Below, piece by piece: positions 8,348 through 15,443 of a stretch of 64,000 nucleotides of DNA (positions are counted from its first letter, which is position 1; the number at the start of each line of letters is the position of its first letter). Both the position numbers and the translations under genes were made by a program. The DNA is taken from the NCBI RefSeq assembly GCF_025460805.1, contig NZ_JAMXFJ010000020.1, positions 29,899 to 93,898 on the forward strand. The letters run 5' to 3'. Under the pieces are notes generated by a model. That model was given only the letters and a program-made list of their open reading frames with translations. It did not search any database and was not told the DNA's origin. Origin of the DNA: Microvirga sesbaniae. GTDB lineage: Bacteria; Pseudomonadota; Alphaproteobacteria; Rhizobiales; Beijerinckiaceae.

Positions 8348-9097
8348 TTACGCGACGGTGCGGTGGCAGACATCCGCATGCGGATCGTAGGCCTCGACCA
8401 TGCGCCGCGCCTTCAGGAGATTTTCAGGCTGCAGCACCTCCGGCGTTTCGCCCCAGGCCACCGGCTCGCGGGCGATCAGCAGGGTCTGCGGGAAGGTGCG
8501 CCGGACCATGTCGAGATCGTGCAGCACGGCGACCACCGTGCGGGATTCCGTGTGCCAGCGGCGCACCAGATCGAGCAGATCCGCCGTGGTCTTGGCGTCG
8601 ATGGCGGTGAACGGCTCGTCGAGCAGGATCACGGGAGCGTCCTGGAGCAGGAGGCGGGCGAAGAGCGCCCGCTGCATCTGCCCGCCGGACAGGGTCGAGA
8701 TCGGGCGCCGTTCGAAGCCGGTGAGCCCCACGGCCGCCAGGGCCTCCTCGATCTTCGTCCGGTCGCGCCGCGCGATTCCGCCGAACAGGCCCGAGCGGGA
8801 CCAGAGGCCCATGGCCACGAGATCGTAGACCGAGAGCGGGAAGGACCGGTCGATCTCCGCCGCCTGCGGCAGATAGGCGATGCCGGACGAGGAGTCCTTC
8901 AGGCGGATATGGCCCTCGAGGGGTTTGAGCGTGCCGACGATGCCCTTGAGCAGGGTGGACTTGCCGGCCCCGTTGGGCCCGACCACGGCGATCAGGCTGC
9001 CGGCCGGGATCTCGCCGTCGAGGTGGTGGACGGCGGGCCTGCGGCCGTAGCCGAGGGTGACTTCGTCGAAACCGATGGCGGCCGATGCTGCGGACAT
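8348..9097 (-). CDS. znuC: Zinc ABC transporter ATP-binding protein (ZnuC-like)
   Basis: A 249-residue ABC ATPase. Walker A is GPNGAGKST (about residues 39-47), followed by a Q-loop (YLPQA), signature LSGGQMQR, Walker B VILLDEP and H-loop histidine (AVLHDLDM). It energises ZnuB. The ATG lies 3 bases after the stop of an upstream 58-residue histidine-rich gene, so the two share a transcript. The C-terminus HADVCHRTVA has a small Cys/His cluster. Confidence 0.93.
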   Translation of the reverse strand: MSAASAAIGFDEVTLGYGRRPAVHHLDGEIPAGSLIAVVGPNGAGKSTLLKGIVGTLKPLEGHIRLKDSSSGIAYLPQAAEIDRSFPLSVYDLVAMGLWSRSGLFGGIARRDRTKIEEALAAVGLTGFERRPISTLSGGQMQRALFARLLLQDAPVILLDEPFTAIDAKTTADLLDLVRRWHTESRTVVAVLHDLDMVRRTFPQTLLIAREPVAWGETPEVLQPENLLKARRMVEAYDPHADVCHRTVA

Positions 9098-9100
9098 GCG

Positions 9101-9277
9101 TTACCCGATCACGCTGAAGACCAGCAGCCACAACCCGGCCAGCACGACGGACGTTCCCGTCAGGCGCTGCCCGACCGAGAGGCGCAGGAGCGAAAACGTC
9201 GGGGCGGCGGCAACAGCCCGATGCTCGTGCCCATGCTCATGCCCGTGGGCGTGGTGATGGTGGTGGCCATGCGACAT
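9101..9277 (-). CDS. Histidine-rich single-span membrane microprotein, first gene of the zinc operon
   Basis: A 58-residue product starting MSHGHHHHHAHGHEHGHEHR. Eleven of the first 19 residues are histidine. A linker (AVAAAPTFSLLRLSVGQRLTG) and a single C-terminal hydrophobic helix (about residues 42-58, TSVVLAGLWLLVFSVIG) follow. TAGGAGGCC just before the ATG is a near-ideal ribosome-binding site, and the stop lies 3 bases before the znuC ATG. A Zur-like palindrome lies 39 bases upstream. Seen directly: reading frame, ribosome-binding site, spacing. Inferred: a membrane-anchored zinc-binding peptide that works with ZnuABC, either as buffer, donor or sensor. It is easy to miss in annotation because of its size. 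I know no named family. Confidence 0.8.
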   Translation of the reverse strand: MSHGHHHHHAHGHEHGHEHRAVAAAPTFSLLRLSVGQRLTGTSVVLAGLWLLVFSVIG

Positions 9278-9316
9278 GGCCTCCTAAATAGACCGGTCCG
9301 AACGCGATTTCCAGGG

Positions 9317-9336
9317 GCGTATAGTATTTTATACGC
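9317..9336. promoter_or_regulatory. Zur-like operator upstream of the zinc operon
   Basis: Two 7-base arms, GCGTATA and TATACGC, are separated by six AT-rich bases (GTATTT). The site is in the AT-rich palindromic style of Fur-family boxes and resembles the alphaproteobacterial Zur motif (TATAAT-centred palindrome). It overlaps a possible minus-strand -10 region and lies 39 bases from the first start codon of the zinc operon. I infer zinc-dependent repression. No zur gene is in the window. Confidence 0.7.
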
Positions 9337-9416
9337 TGCCTTCAAAGCTATGGTTTACAAGCCCAATCCCGGGATTTGGGTTGCCGGCGATCTCGGCCCG
9401 CTCCGGCCCTCCTGTC

Positions 9417-9441
9417 ATGGCCGGGTTCGTCCCGGCCATGA
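9417..9441. repeat. GC-rich hairpin, family 2
   Basis: CATGGCCGGG-TTCGT-CCCGGCCATG, a perfect 10-bp stem. The same hairpin type recurs at 17.0-17.3, 31.1-31.2 and 38.1-38.35 kb. Here it lies between the opgD stop and the zinc operon promoter and may act as a shared terminator. Confidence 0.75.
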
Positions 9442-9487
9442 CGGGGAGGTCGGATGTGCTATGGCCCCGAGCCGCCGCAGCGGAGCC

Positions 9488-11077
9488 TCAGAAGGTCGGG
9501 TGGTACTGGTAGAGCCAGGTCTCGCTCAAAACCTCGTTCTCGTTGCGCAGGTAGCAGCGCATCTCCACCGGCTCGGTCCCGGTGACCGACAGGTCGAACT
9601 GGGTGCGCCAGTGGCCGGGCACGTTGTTGGGCACGGCCTCGGTCAGGATGTTCGAGAACTCGCCCCGGGAGGCGCTCAGAACGGGCTTGGGGATCACCCC
9701 GCTCGGCAGCCTGGTCAGGGGCTGGCCGATGAACTCCACCATGAACTTGCGCACGCCCTTCGGGCGCGCCGTGCCGGCCTGCCCGCCATTGCCGAGACGG
9801 GTGGCGACCACCCGGGCGAGCGGCGTCGGGTAGGGCTCCTCCGCCGACCAGTGCATGCGGTAGCGCTGTTCGATGGCCTGACCGGGCCGCACCGGCTCGG
9901 ACGGCACCCACATGACCACGATGTTGTCGTGGATCTCGTCGTCGGTGGGAATCTCGACGAGCTGGATGGAGCCCCGGCCCCAGGTGCCCTGCGGCTCGAT
10001 CCAGAGGGACGGGCGGCGGTCGTAATAGACGCCGTCGAGGTAGTGGTCGAAGTTCCGGTCGCGCTGGAGCAGGCCGAAGCCCTTCGGGTTCTCGTCCGTG
10101 AACGCCGACGTGATGATGCGCGGCGGGTTGTTGAGGGGGCGCCAGATCCGCTCGCCGGTTCCTGTCCACATGGCGAGGCCATCCGAGTCGTGGATCTCCG
10201 GGCGCCAGTCGATGGCGGTGGTCTTCGCCTTCTCCGAGTACCAGTACATGGAGGTCAGGGGCGCGAGGCCGAGGCGGCTCACGTCCTGGCGCGTGTAGAT
10301 GGCACTGTCGATGTCCATGATCACCGCCGCTGCCCGCTGCATGATGAAGCGATAGGCACCGGACACGCTCGGGCCGTCGAGGAGCGCATAGACCGTGACC
10401 GTGTTCGAGCCCGGCTGCGGCGTTTCGAAATACACATGGGTGAAATCGGGAAATTCCTCGTTCTTCCCGAAGACGGCCACGTCCACGGCGAGGCCGCGGG
10501 CCGAGAGGCCGTACTGGAACAGCTCGCCGATGGCGCGGAAATACGACGCGCCCAGGAAGGCCACCCAGTCGTTCTTCCTCCAGTCGAGCTTGCCGCTGCG
10601 CGCCTCCTGGAACCGGAAGCCCGCGAAGCCCGAATTGTCGGGCAGCTTGCGGGCGGGCGAATCCGCCGGCATGTCGAAATAGTCGCTGTCGTAGATGATC
10701 TCGCGCGCCTGCCCGCCCTCGACCACGTGCATGCGCACGGGCTTCTGGAAGAAGCGGCCCAGGTGGAAGAAGGTGACGGGGAATTCGCTGGGGCCGTTGG
10801 CCCAGAGCGCCAGGTCCGTCTTGAAGCGGATCTTGCCGTGGGCGTCGTAGTCGATCTGGTACAGAACCTCCGGGGAGGGGCTCTGCGGCGCCACATAGGG
10901 GGAGCGCGCCATGTCCTGCGCCCGCTTCTTCAGCTCCTCGAACGAGAACGGCGCAGGGGCTCCCATCTTCAGGGACTGCTGGGCCAGGGCTGCGCCTGAA
11001 AAACCTTGTGCGGCAAGGGCGGCCGTGGCGGTGGCGGTTTGGAGAAAGCGGCGGCGATTGATCATGGATGAGCGCAT
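9488..11077 (-). CDS. opgD: Glucan biosynthesis protein D (periplasmic beta-glucan synthesis)
   Basis: A 529-residue protein of the OpgG/OpgD (MdoG) family, needed for osmoregulated periplasmic glucans. The N-terminus MRSSMINRRRFLQTATATAALAAQGFS has the twin-arginine motif NRRRFLQ, which favours OpgD (Tat-exported) over OpgG (Sec-exported). Family landmarks include FSFEELKKRAQDMA, YDAHGKIRF, FFHLGRFFQKPVRMHVV and a C-terminal immunoglobulin-like domain ending LYQYHPTF. Two in-frame ATGs lie close together (residues 1 and 5). It is monocistronic and divergent from the TRAP operon. There is no opgH glycosyltransferase in the window. Confidence 0.93.
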   Translation of the reverse strand: MRSSMINRRRFLQTATATAALAAQGFSGAALAQQSLKMGAPAPFSFEELKKRAQDMARSPYVAPQSPSPEVLYQIDYDAHGKIRFKTDLALWANGPSEFPVTFFHLGRFFQKPVRMHVVEGGQAREIIYDSDYFDMPADSPARKLPDNSGFAGFRFQEARSGKLDWRKNDWVAFLGASYFRAIGELFQYGLSARGLAVDVAVFGKNEEFPDFTHVYFETPQPGSNTVTVYALLDGPSVSGAYRFIMQRAAAVIMDIDSAIYTRQDVSRLGLAPLTSMYWYSEKAKTTAIDWRPEIHDSDGLAMWTGTGERIWRPLNNPPRIITSAFTDENPKGFGLLQRDRNFDHYLDGVYYDRRPSLWIEPQGTWGRGSIQLVEIPTDDEIHDNIVVMWVPSEPVRPGQAIEQRYRMHWSAEEPYPTPLARVVATRLGNGGQAGTARPKGVRKFMVEFIGQPLTRLPSGVIPKPVLSASRGEFSNILTEAVPNNVPGHWRTQFDLSVTGTEPVEMRCYLRNENEVLSETWLYQYHPTF

Positions 11078-11221
11078 GTGATCTCTGGGAAGGACGCACC
11101 CCTACCGACCAAGGTGGCAGGATTAAGTCCCTCATAGCCTCTTGAGAATTCTTCGTCAGCGGGCAAAGTTACCCCACACACAGGCGTAGGAATAACTGCG
11201 CCATGAGATAGGGAGTACGCC

Positions 11222-12190
11222 ATGTTTCGAAAAGTCATGCGCGGCGCCGTCGGCGCTGCGGCCGCTCTTGCGCTCGCCGGAGCCAGCCTGCCGGCCCAGG
11301 CTCAGGACTTCATCAATATCCTGACCGGCGGCACCTCAGGGGTGTATTACCCGCTCGGCGTCGCCCTCTCCAAGGTGTTCACGGACAAGGTCCAGGGCTC
11401 CCGCCCCTCGGTCCAGGCCACGAAGGCCTCGGTGGAAAACCTCACCCTCCTGCAGCAGGGCAAAGGCGAGATCGGCTTCACCCTCGGGGACAGCCTGGCC
11501 ATGGGCTGGGCGGGTGACGAGGAGGCCGGGTTCAAGAGCAAGCTCGACAAGCTGCGCGGCATCACGGCGATCTATCCCAACTACATCCAGGTCGTGGCCA
11601 CGCAGGAATCCGGCATCAAGTCGCTCGCGGACCTGAAGGGCAAGCGCCTCTCGGTCGGGGCCCCCAAATCCGGCACCGAGCTCAACGCCCGGGCGATCCT
11701 CCAGGGCGCGGGCCTGACCTACAAGGATCTCGGCAAGGTCGAGTATCTGCCCTTCGGCGAATCCGTCGAACTGATGAAGAACCGCCAGCTCGACGCCACC
11801 CTGCAATCGGCCGGCCTCGGCGTGTCGTCCATCCGCGACCTCGCCACCTCGGTGCCGATCGTCGTGGTGGAGATCCCGGCCAGCGTCGTGGACAAGGTGG
11901 GCACGCCCTACGTGAAGGCCACGATCCCGGCCAACACCTATGGGGGCCAGACCGCCCCCGTTCAGACGGCCGCCGTGGTGAACTACCTGGTCACCCATTC
12001 CGGCGTGAAGGACGAGACCGTCTACCAGATGACCAAGGCGATCTACGACAGCCTGCCGGATCTCGCCGCCGCCCACGCGGCCGCCAAGGACATCAAGCTC
12101 GAGAGCGCGCTCTCCGGCATGCCCGTCCCGATGCATCCGGGCGCGCAGCGCTACTTCGACGAGAAGGGCATCAAGAAGCAGGGCTCCTAA
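11222..12190 (+). CDS. TAXI-family TRAP transporter substrate-binding protein
   Basis: A 322-residue periplasmic protein with a signal peptide (MFRKVMRGAVGAAAALALAGASLPAQAQD, cleavage after AQAQ). The start of the mature chain, FINILTGGTSGVYYPLG, is the defining TAXI motif. The segments ATKASVENLTLLQQGKGEIGF and LKGKRLSVGAPKSGTELNARAIL also fit the family. It binds an organic acid or amino acid substrate (unknown here) and delivers it to the fused permease encoded next. GAGATAGGGAGTACGCC precedes the ATG. A hairpin with a U-run separates it from the permease gene. Confidence 0.93.
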   Translation: MFRKVMRGAVGAAAALALAGASLPAQAQDFINILTGGTSGVYYPLGVALSKVFTDKVQGSRPSVQATKASVENLTLLQQGKGEIGFTLGDSLAMGWAGDEEAGFKSKLDKLRGITAIYPNYIQVVATQESGIKSLADLKGKRLSVGAPKSGTELNARAILQGAGLTYKDLGKVEYLPFGESVELMKNRQLDATLQSAGLGVSSIRDLATSVPIVVVEIPASVVDKVGTPYVKATIPANTYGGQTAPVQTAAVVNYLVTHSGVKDETVYQMTKAIYDSLPDLAAAHAAAKDIKLESALSGMPVPMHPGAQRYFDEKGIKKQGS

Positions 12191-12214
12191 ACCCTTCGGC
12201 CGATTTACATCTCC

Positions 12215-12245
12215 GCCGGGGCAGGTGAACTGCTCCGGCTTTTTT
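12215..12245 (+). terminator. Intra-operon terminator/attenuator between binding protein and permease
   Basis: A 10-bp stem (GCCGGGGCAG / CTGCTCCGGC, one G-U) with a GTGAA loop is followed by six T. This is a classical Rho-independent terminator placed 25 bases after the binding-protein stop and about 30 bases before the permease start. Leaky termination here would give more binding protein than permease, which suits a TRAP system. Confidence 0.85.
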
Positions 12246-12277
12246 GCGCCAAGAAGAACAAACCTTGAGGATGCGCT

Positions 12278-14569
12278 ATGAACCAGGGAACGAACGGTTC
12301 CGAACTCGCCCGGATGGAAGCGCCGGCTGACACCGTGAACCCGGAGCACGGCCTGCCGGAAAGCTTCGGCGAAGGCCTTCCGGGCAGGGTCCTGTTCTGG
12401 ATCGCCGTCGCGTTCTCCACGTTCCAGATCATCACGTCCTTCGGCATTCCGCTCGATCAGCCCTTCATCGCGGGCTTCAGCCTCACGCATCTCTGGGCCG
12501 TGGCCATGGCGGTCTGGGCCGCCTGGCTGATCGGCCTCGCCGTGCGTCGCCGCCCCATCGTCGACGGCGCGCTCGCGTGGGTCGCCATCGCGGGCGCATT
12601 CGGGCTCGTCCTCTGGTTCGGCGGCAGCATGCCGAGCCAGGTCGTGCGCACGGTCCATGTGGGATTCCTGTGCCTCGTGGCCGGAGCGATGATCGCCAAT
12701 CACCGGTCCGGGTCGTCGAGCGAGCGCGTCCTCGGCTGGATCGTCGGCATCGCGAGCTTCCTGGTGGGCCTTTATCACTGGGCGCTCTACGAGGAGCTGG
12801 TCGTTCGCGCCGGCGAACTCACCACCCTCGATCTCGTCGTCGGCATCGCCGGGCTCGCGATCCTGATCTACCTCGTCTGGCGCGTCATGGGACCGGCGCT
12901 TCCCATCGTGGCCGGCCTGTTCCTGTCCTATTGCCTGTTCGGGCATCTCCTGCCGGCTCCCCTCGATCATCGCGGCTATTCGCTGGAGCAGGTGATCGAG
13001 CACATGTCCTTCGGCACGGAGGGCATCTACGGCACGCCCACCCTGGTCTCGGCGACCTACATCTTCCTGTTCATCCTGTTCGGCGCCTTCATGGAGAAGG
13101 CCGGCGTCATCGACTTCTTCAACGACATCTCGATGGCGGTGTTCGGCGACAAGCAGGGCGGGCCCGGCAAGGTCTGCGTGGCGTCCTCCGCCCTCATGGG
13201 CACCGTCTCGGGATCCGGCGTCGCCAACGTGGTGGCGTCGGGCCAGTTCACGATCCCGCTCATGAAGCGCTTCGGCTTCACCTCGGCCTTCGCGGGCGGC
13301 GTCGAGGCGACCTCGTCCATGGGCGGCCAGATCATGCCGCCGGTCATGGGCGCCGTCGCGTTCATCATGGCCGAGACCATCGACGTGCCGTATTCGAAGA
13401 TCGTCGAAGCGGCGATCATCCCGGCCATCCTGTACTTCGCCGCCTGCTATCTCGCGGTGCATCTCGAGGCCGGCAAGCGCAACCTGCGCGGCCTGCCGAA
13501 ATCGGAGCTGCCGAACGCCTGGACCGAGCTGAGGACGAAATGGTTCCTCATCGCCCCGCTCGGCGTTCTCGTCTACCTGCTCTTCACCGGCTACACGCCG
13601 CTCTTCGCCGGGGCCGTCGGCCTGTCGCTCACCGTGGCGCTGATCCTCGGCACGGCCATCGTGGCCGGCTTCGCCACGCCGGCCCTGCGGGTCGTCTTCT
13701 GGATTGGGCTCGCCCTCCTGTCCGCCTATTCGCTCGCCTCGACCGTGACGCTCGTCGTGCTCGTGGTGGCGGGCCTGTCCCTGTGGAACGCCTTCTCGGG
13801 CCGCGGCCGCACGACCCTCCAGGCCTGCGTCGACGCCATGGCCGACGGGGCCCGTCAGGCCTTGCCCGTGGGTCTTGCCTGCGCGGTCGTCGGCATCGTG
13901 ATCGGCACCATGACGCTCACCGGCCTCGGCACCATCGTGGGCACCTGGATGATCTCCATCGGCAAGGAGAACATCTTCGCGGCCCTCGTGCTCACCATGA
14001 TCTTCAGCCTGATCCTCGGCATGGGCATCCCGACGATCCCGAACTACATCATCACCTCGTCGCTGGCCGCTCCCATCCTGCTGCAGCTCGACGTGCCGCT
14101 CATCGTCTCGCACATGTTCGTGTTCTATTTCGGCATCATGGCCGACCTGACGCCGCCGGTGGCGCTCGCGGCCTTCGCGGCGGCCCCCATGGCGAAGGAA
14201 TCGGGCCTCAAGATCGGCATCCAGGCCGTCAGGATCGCGCTGCCCGGCTTCGTCATCCCGTACATGGCCGTCTACGACCCCACCCTGATGCTGCAGCCGG
14301 TGCCCGGGCTCGGGGGAGTGGGCTACTGGCTCGCGGTCGCCTACATCGTCGTCAAGGCGTCGCTGGCGATGGTTCTCTGGGGCGTGGCTTCCGTCGGCTA
14401 TTGTCTGAAGCCCGTGGCGTGGTGGGAGCGCCTCTGGGCCGCGGCGGCGGCGGGCTTCCTCGTGGCGGCGATCCCGCTCACCGACGAGGCCGGCTTTGTG
14501 CTCGCGGGCCTCTTCGTCGGCTATCACGTCTGGCAGACCCGCCGGGTCGCCACGCCGGCCATCGGCTGA
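12278..14569 (+). CDS. TRAP transporter permease, fused small and large subunits (TAXI type)
   Basis: A 763-residue inner-membrane protein with the DctQ-like four-helix part at the N-terminus (about 35-210) joined to the DctM-like ion-coupled part. The DctM signature is clear: GTVSGSGVANVVASGQFTIPLMKRFGF and EATSSMGGQIMPPVMGAVAFIMAE (about residues 307-367), then ILGMGIPTIPNYIITSSLAAPIL near residue 585. C-terminal helices close the chain. It drives sodium-coupled uptake together with the TAXI binding protein. Its stop overlaps the next gene's ATG (TGATG), so translation is coupled. Confidence 0.93.
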   Translation: MNQGTNGSELARMEAPADTVNPEHGLPESFGEGLPGRVLFWIAVAFSTFQIITSFGIPLDQPFIAGFSLTHLWAVAMAVWAAWLIGLAVRRRPIVDGALAWVAIAGAFGLVLWFGGSMPSQVVRTVHVGFLCLVAGAMIANHRSGSSSERVLGWIVGIASFLVGLYHWALYEELVVRAGELTTLDLVVGIAGLAILIYLVWRVMGPALPIVAGLFLSYCLFGHLLPAPLDHRGYSLEQVIEHMSFGTEGIYGTPTLVSATYIFLFILFGAFMEKAGVIDFFNDISMAVFGDKQGGPGKVCVASSALMGTVSGSGVANVVASGQFTIPLMKRFGFTSAFAGGVEATSSMGGQIMPPVMGAVAFIMAETIDVPYSKIVEAAIIPAILYFAACYLAVHLEAGKRNLRGLPKSELPNAWTELRTKWFLIAPLGVLVYLLFTGYTPLFAGAVGLSLTVALILGTAIVAGFATPALRVVFWIGLALLSAYSLASTVTLVVLVVAGLSLWNAFSGRGRTTLQACVDAMADGARQALPVGLACAVVGIVIGTMTLTGLGTIVGTWMISIGKENIFAALVLTMIFSLILGMGIPTIPNYIITSSLAAPILLQLDVPLIVSHMFVFYFGIMADLTPPVALAAFAAAPMAKESGLKIGIQAVRIALPGFVIPYMAVYDPTLMLQPVPGLGGVGYWLAVAYIVVKASLAMVLWGVASVGYCLKPVAWWERLWAAAAAGFLVAAIPLTDEAGFVLAGLFVGYHVWQTRRVATPAIG

Positions 14570-14937
14570 TGATCTGCCTGCTCGCCGGCGCGACGGTCGC
14601 GCCCCTCATGGCGGGCGCGATCACGCTCGCCTGGACCCATTCGGTCGAAAAAATCCTCTGGGAGGAGGATTGGCGCTCGACCCCGCGCGGGCTCGAACTC
14701 GTCGAGGCGCGGGTGCGCGGGTCCGGGGCCGGCATGGAGCCCCCGCCGGAGGCGCGGTTCGCCAACGGGGTCTGGTCATGGGCGCCGAACCTGCCGCCGC
14801 AGGCGCAGGTGACCATGCGCCGCTCGGGGGCGACGGCCGATTGGCGGATCTGCATCGCGGGCCGATGCCAGCCGATGGACGCCTATCTGCCCGCCGGAGC
14901 CGATCCGGTCGTCATGAAGGCGTGCGACGGCTCCTAG
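14569..14937 (+). CDS. DUF1850 protein linked to TAXI-TRAP transporter
   Basis: A 122-residue protein starting MICLLAGATVAPLMAGAITLAWTHSVEKILWEEDWR. A hydrophobic N-terminus (signal peptide or anchor) is followed by the DUF1850 core: TLAWTHSVEKxxWEEDW, then a GSGAGMEPPPEARF loop. A CIAGRC pair and a late C (KACDGS) are seen. DUF1850 genes are found with TAXI-TRAP permeases in many bacteria. The function is not known to me; an accessory role at the outer face of the membrane is inferred. Its ATG overlaps the permease stop. The stop TAG is part of the repeat that follows. Confidence 0.88.
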   Translation: MICLLAGATVAPLMAGAITLAWTHSVEKILWEEDWRSTPRGLELVEARVRGSGAGMEPPPEARFANGVWSWAPNLPPQAQVTMRRSGATADWRICIAGRCQPMDAYLPAGADPVVMKACDGS

Positions 14938-15070
14938 AGCATCGGGCGCAAAAGTGGGAACCGGTTTTGCGTGCAAAGATGCTCAAGCAAAAGCCAAATG
15001 CATCGGGCGCAAAAGTGGGAACCGGGTTTGCGTGAAACGATGTTTTAAAACAGAAGCTTAAAGAATCGGG
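14938..15070. repeat. Interspersed palindromic repeat, family 1, copy 3 (variant)
   Basis: Two tandem copies of a GCATCGGGCGCAAAAGTGGG...ACCGG-TTTTGCGTG unit, at 14939 and 15000. The beginning CTAGAGCATCGG matches the other copies. It fills the gap between the DUF1850 gene and the convergent small membrane protein. Confidence 0.8.
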
Positions 15071-15097
15071 CGGGAGCTCGATGACACGTCCGGTGCT

Positions 15098-15340
15098 TCA
15101 GGCGCGCCCGGTCAGGGGCTCGACGGCGATGCAGCGGCGCCAGAGGTTCACGAGGATGTAGACGGCGAACAGGCTGAACAGGACCATCAGCGCGTAGCCC
15201 ACGTAGTCGCCGAGCTCGAACAGGCCCGCGATGGCCCAGCCGGCGGCGATCGCGACGCCGAAGACTTCCGCGCCCACCAGGACCATGATGCTCATGATGG
15301 TGACCACGTTGCGCCAGTTGGTGCTTTTCGCCTGAGCCAC
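15098..15340 (-). CDS. Small two-helix membrane protein, 80 aa
   Basis: MAQAKSTNWRNVVTIMSIMVLVGAEVFGVAIAAG... has two hydrophobic helices (about residues 11-37 and 47-66) and a short basic tail (WRRCIAVEPLTGRA). No family recognised. The second helix and its position before a divergent gene give no functional clue. The ribosome-binding site is weak (GAGGCGAAAGTGGCTC region). I regard it as real because coding on the other strand is absent and the hydrophobic pattern is regular. Confidence 0.7.
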   Translation of the reverse strand: MAQAKSTNWRNVVTIMSIMVLVGAEVFGVAIAAGWAIAGLFELGDYVGYALMVLFSLFAVYILVNLWRRCIAVEPLTGRA

Positions 15341-15443
15341 TTTCGCCTCACTGAGTTTGTTGCACAGGGGACTACCCTAAACGCCCCCTCGGGTGCAAGG
15401 TCTGCCCGAATCTCATTCTGTCGCGCCTCACATTCAAGAGCCC

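Noticed and set aside
7481..10999. A 1172-codon open frame on the + strand
   Set aside because: It is antisense to znuB, znuC, the histidine-rich gene and opgD and crosses an intergenic promoter region. No protein features.
11336..14527. A 1063-codon open frame antisense to the TRAP genes
   Set aside because: The sense strand encodes a binding protein and permease with clear motifs. The antisense product is an Arg/His/Asp-rich low-complexity chain.
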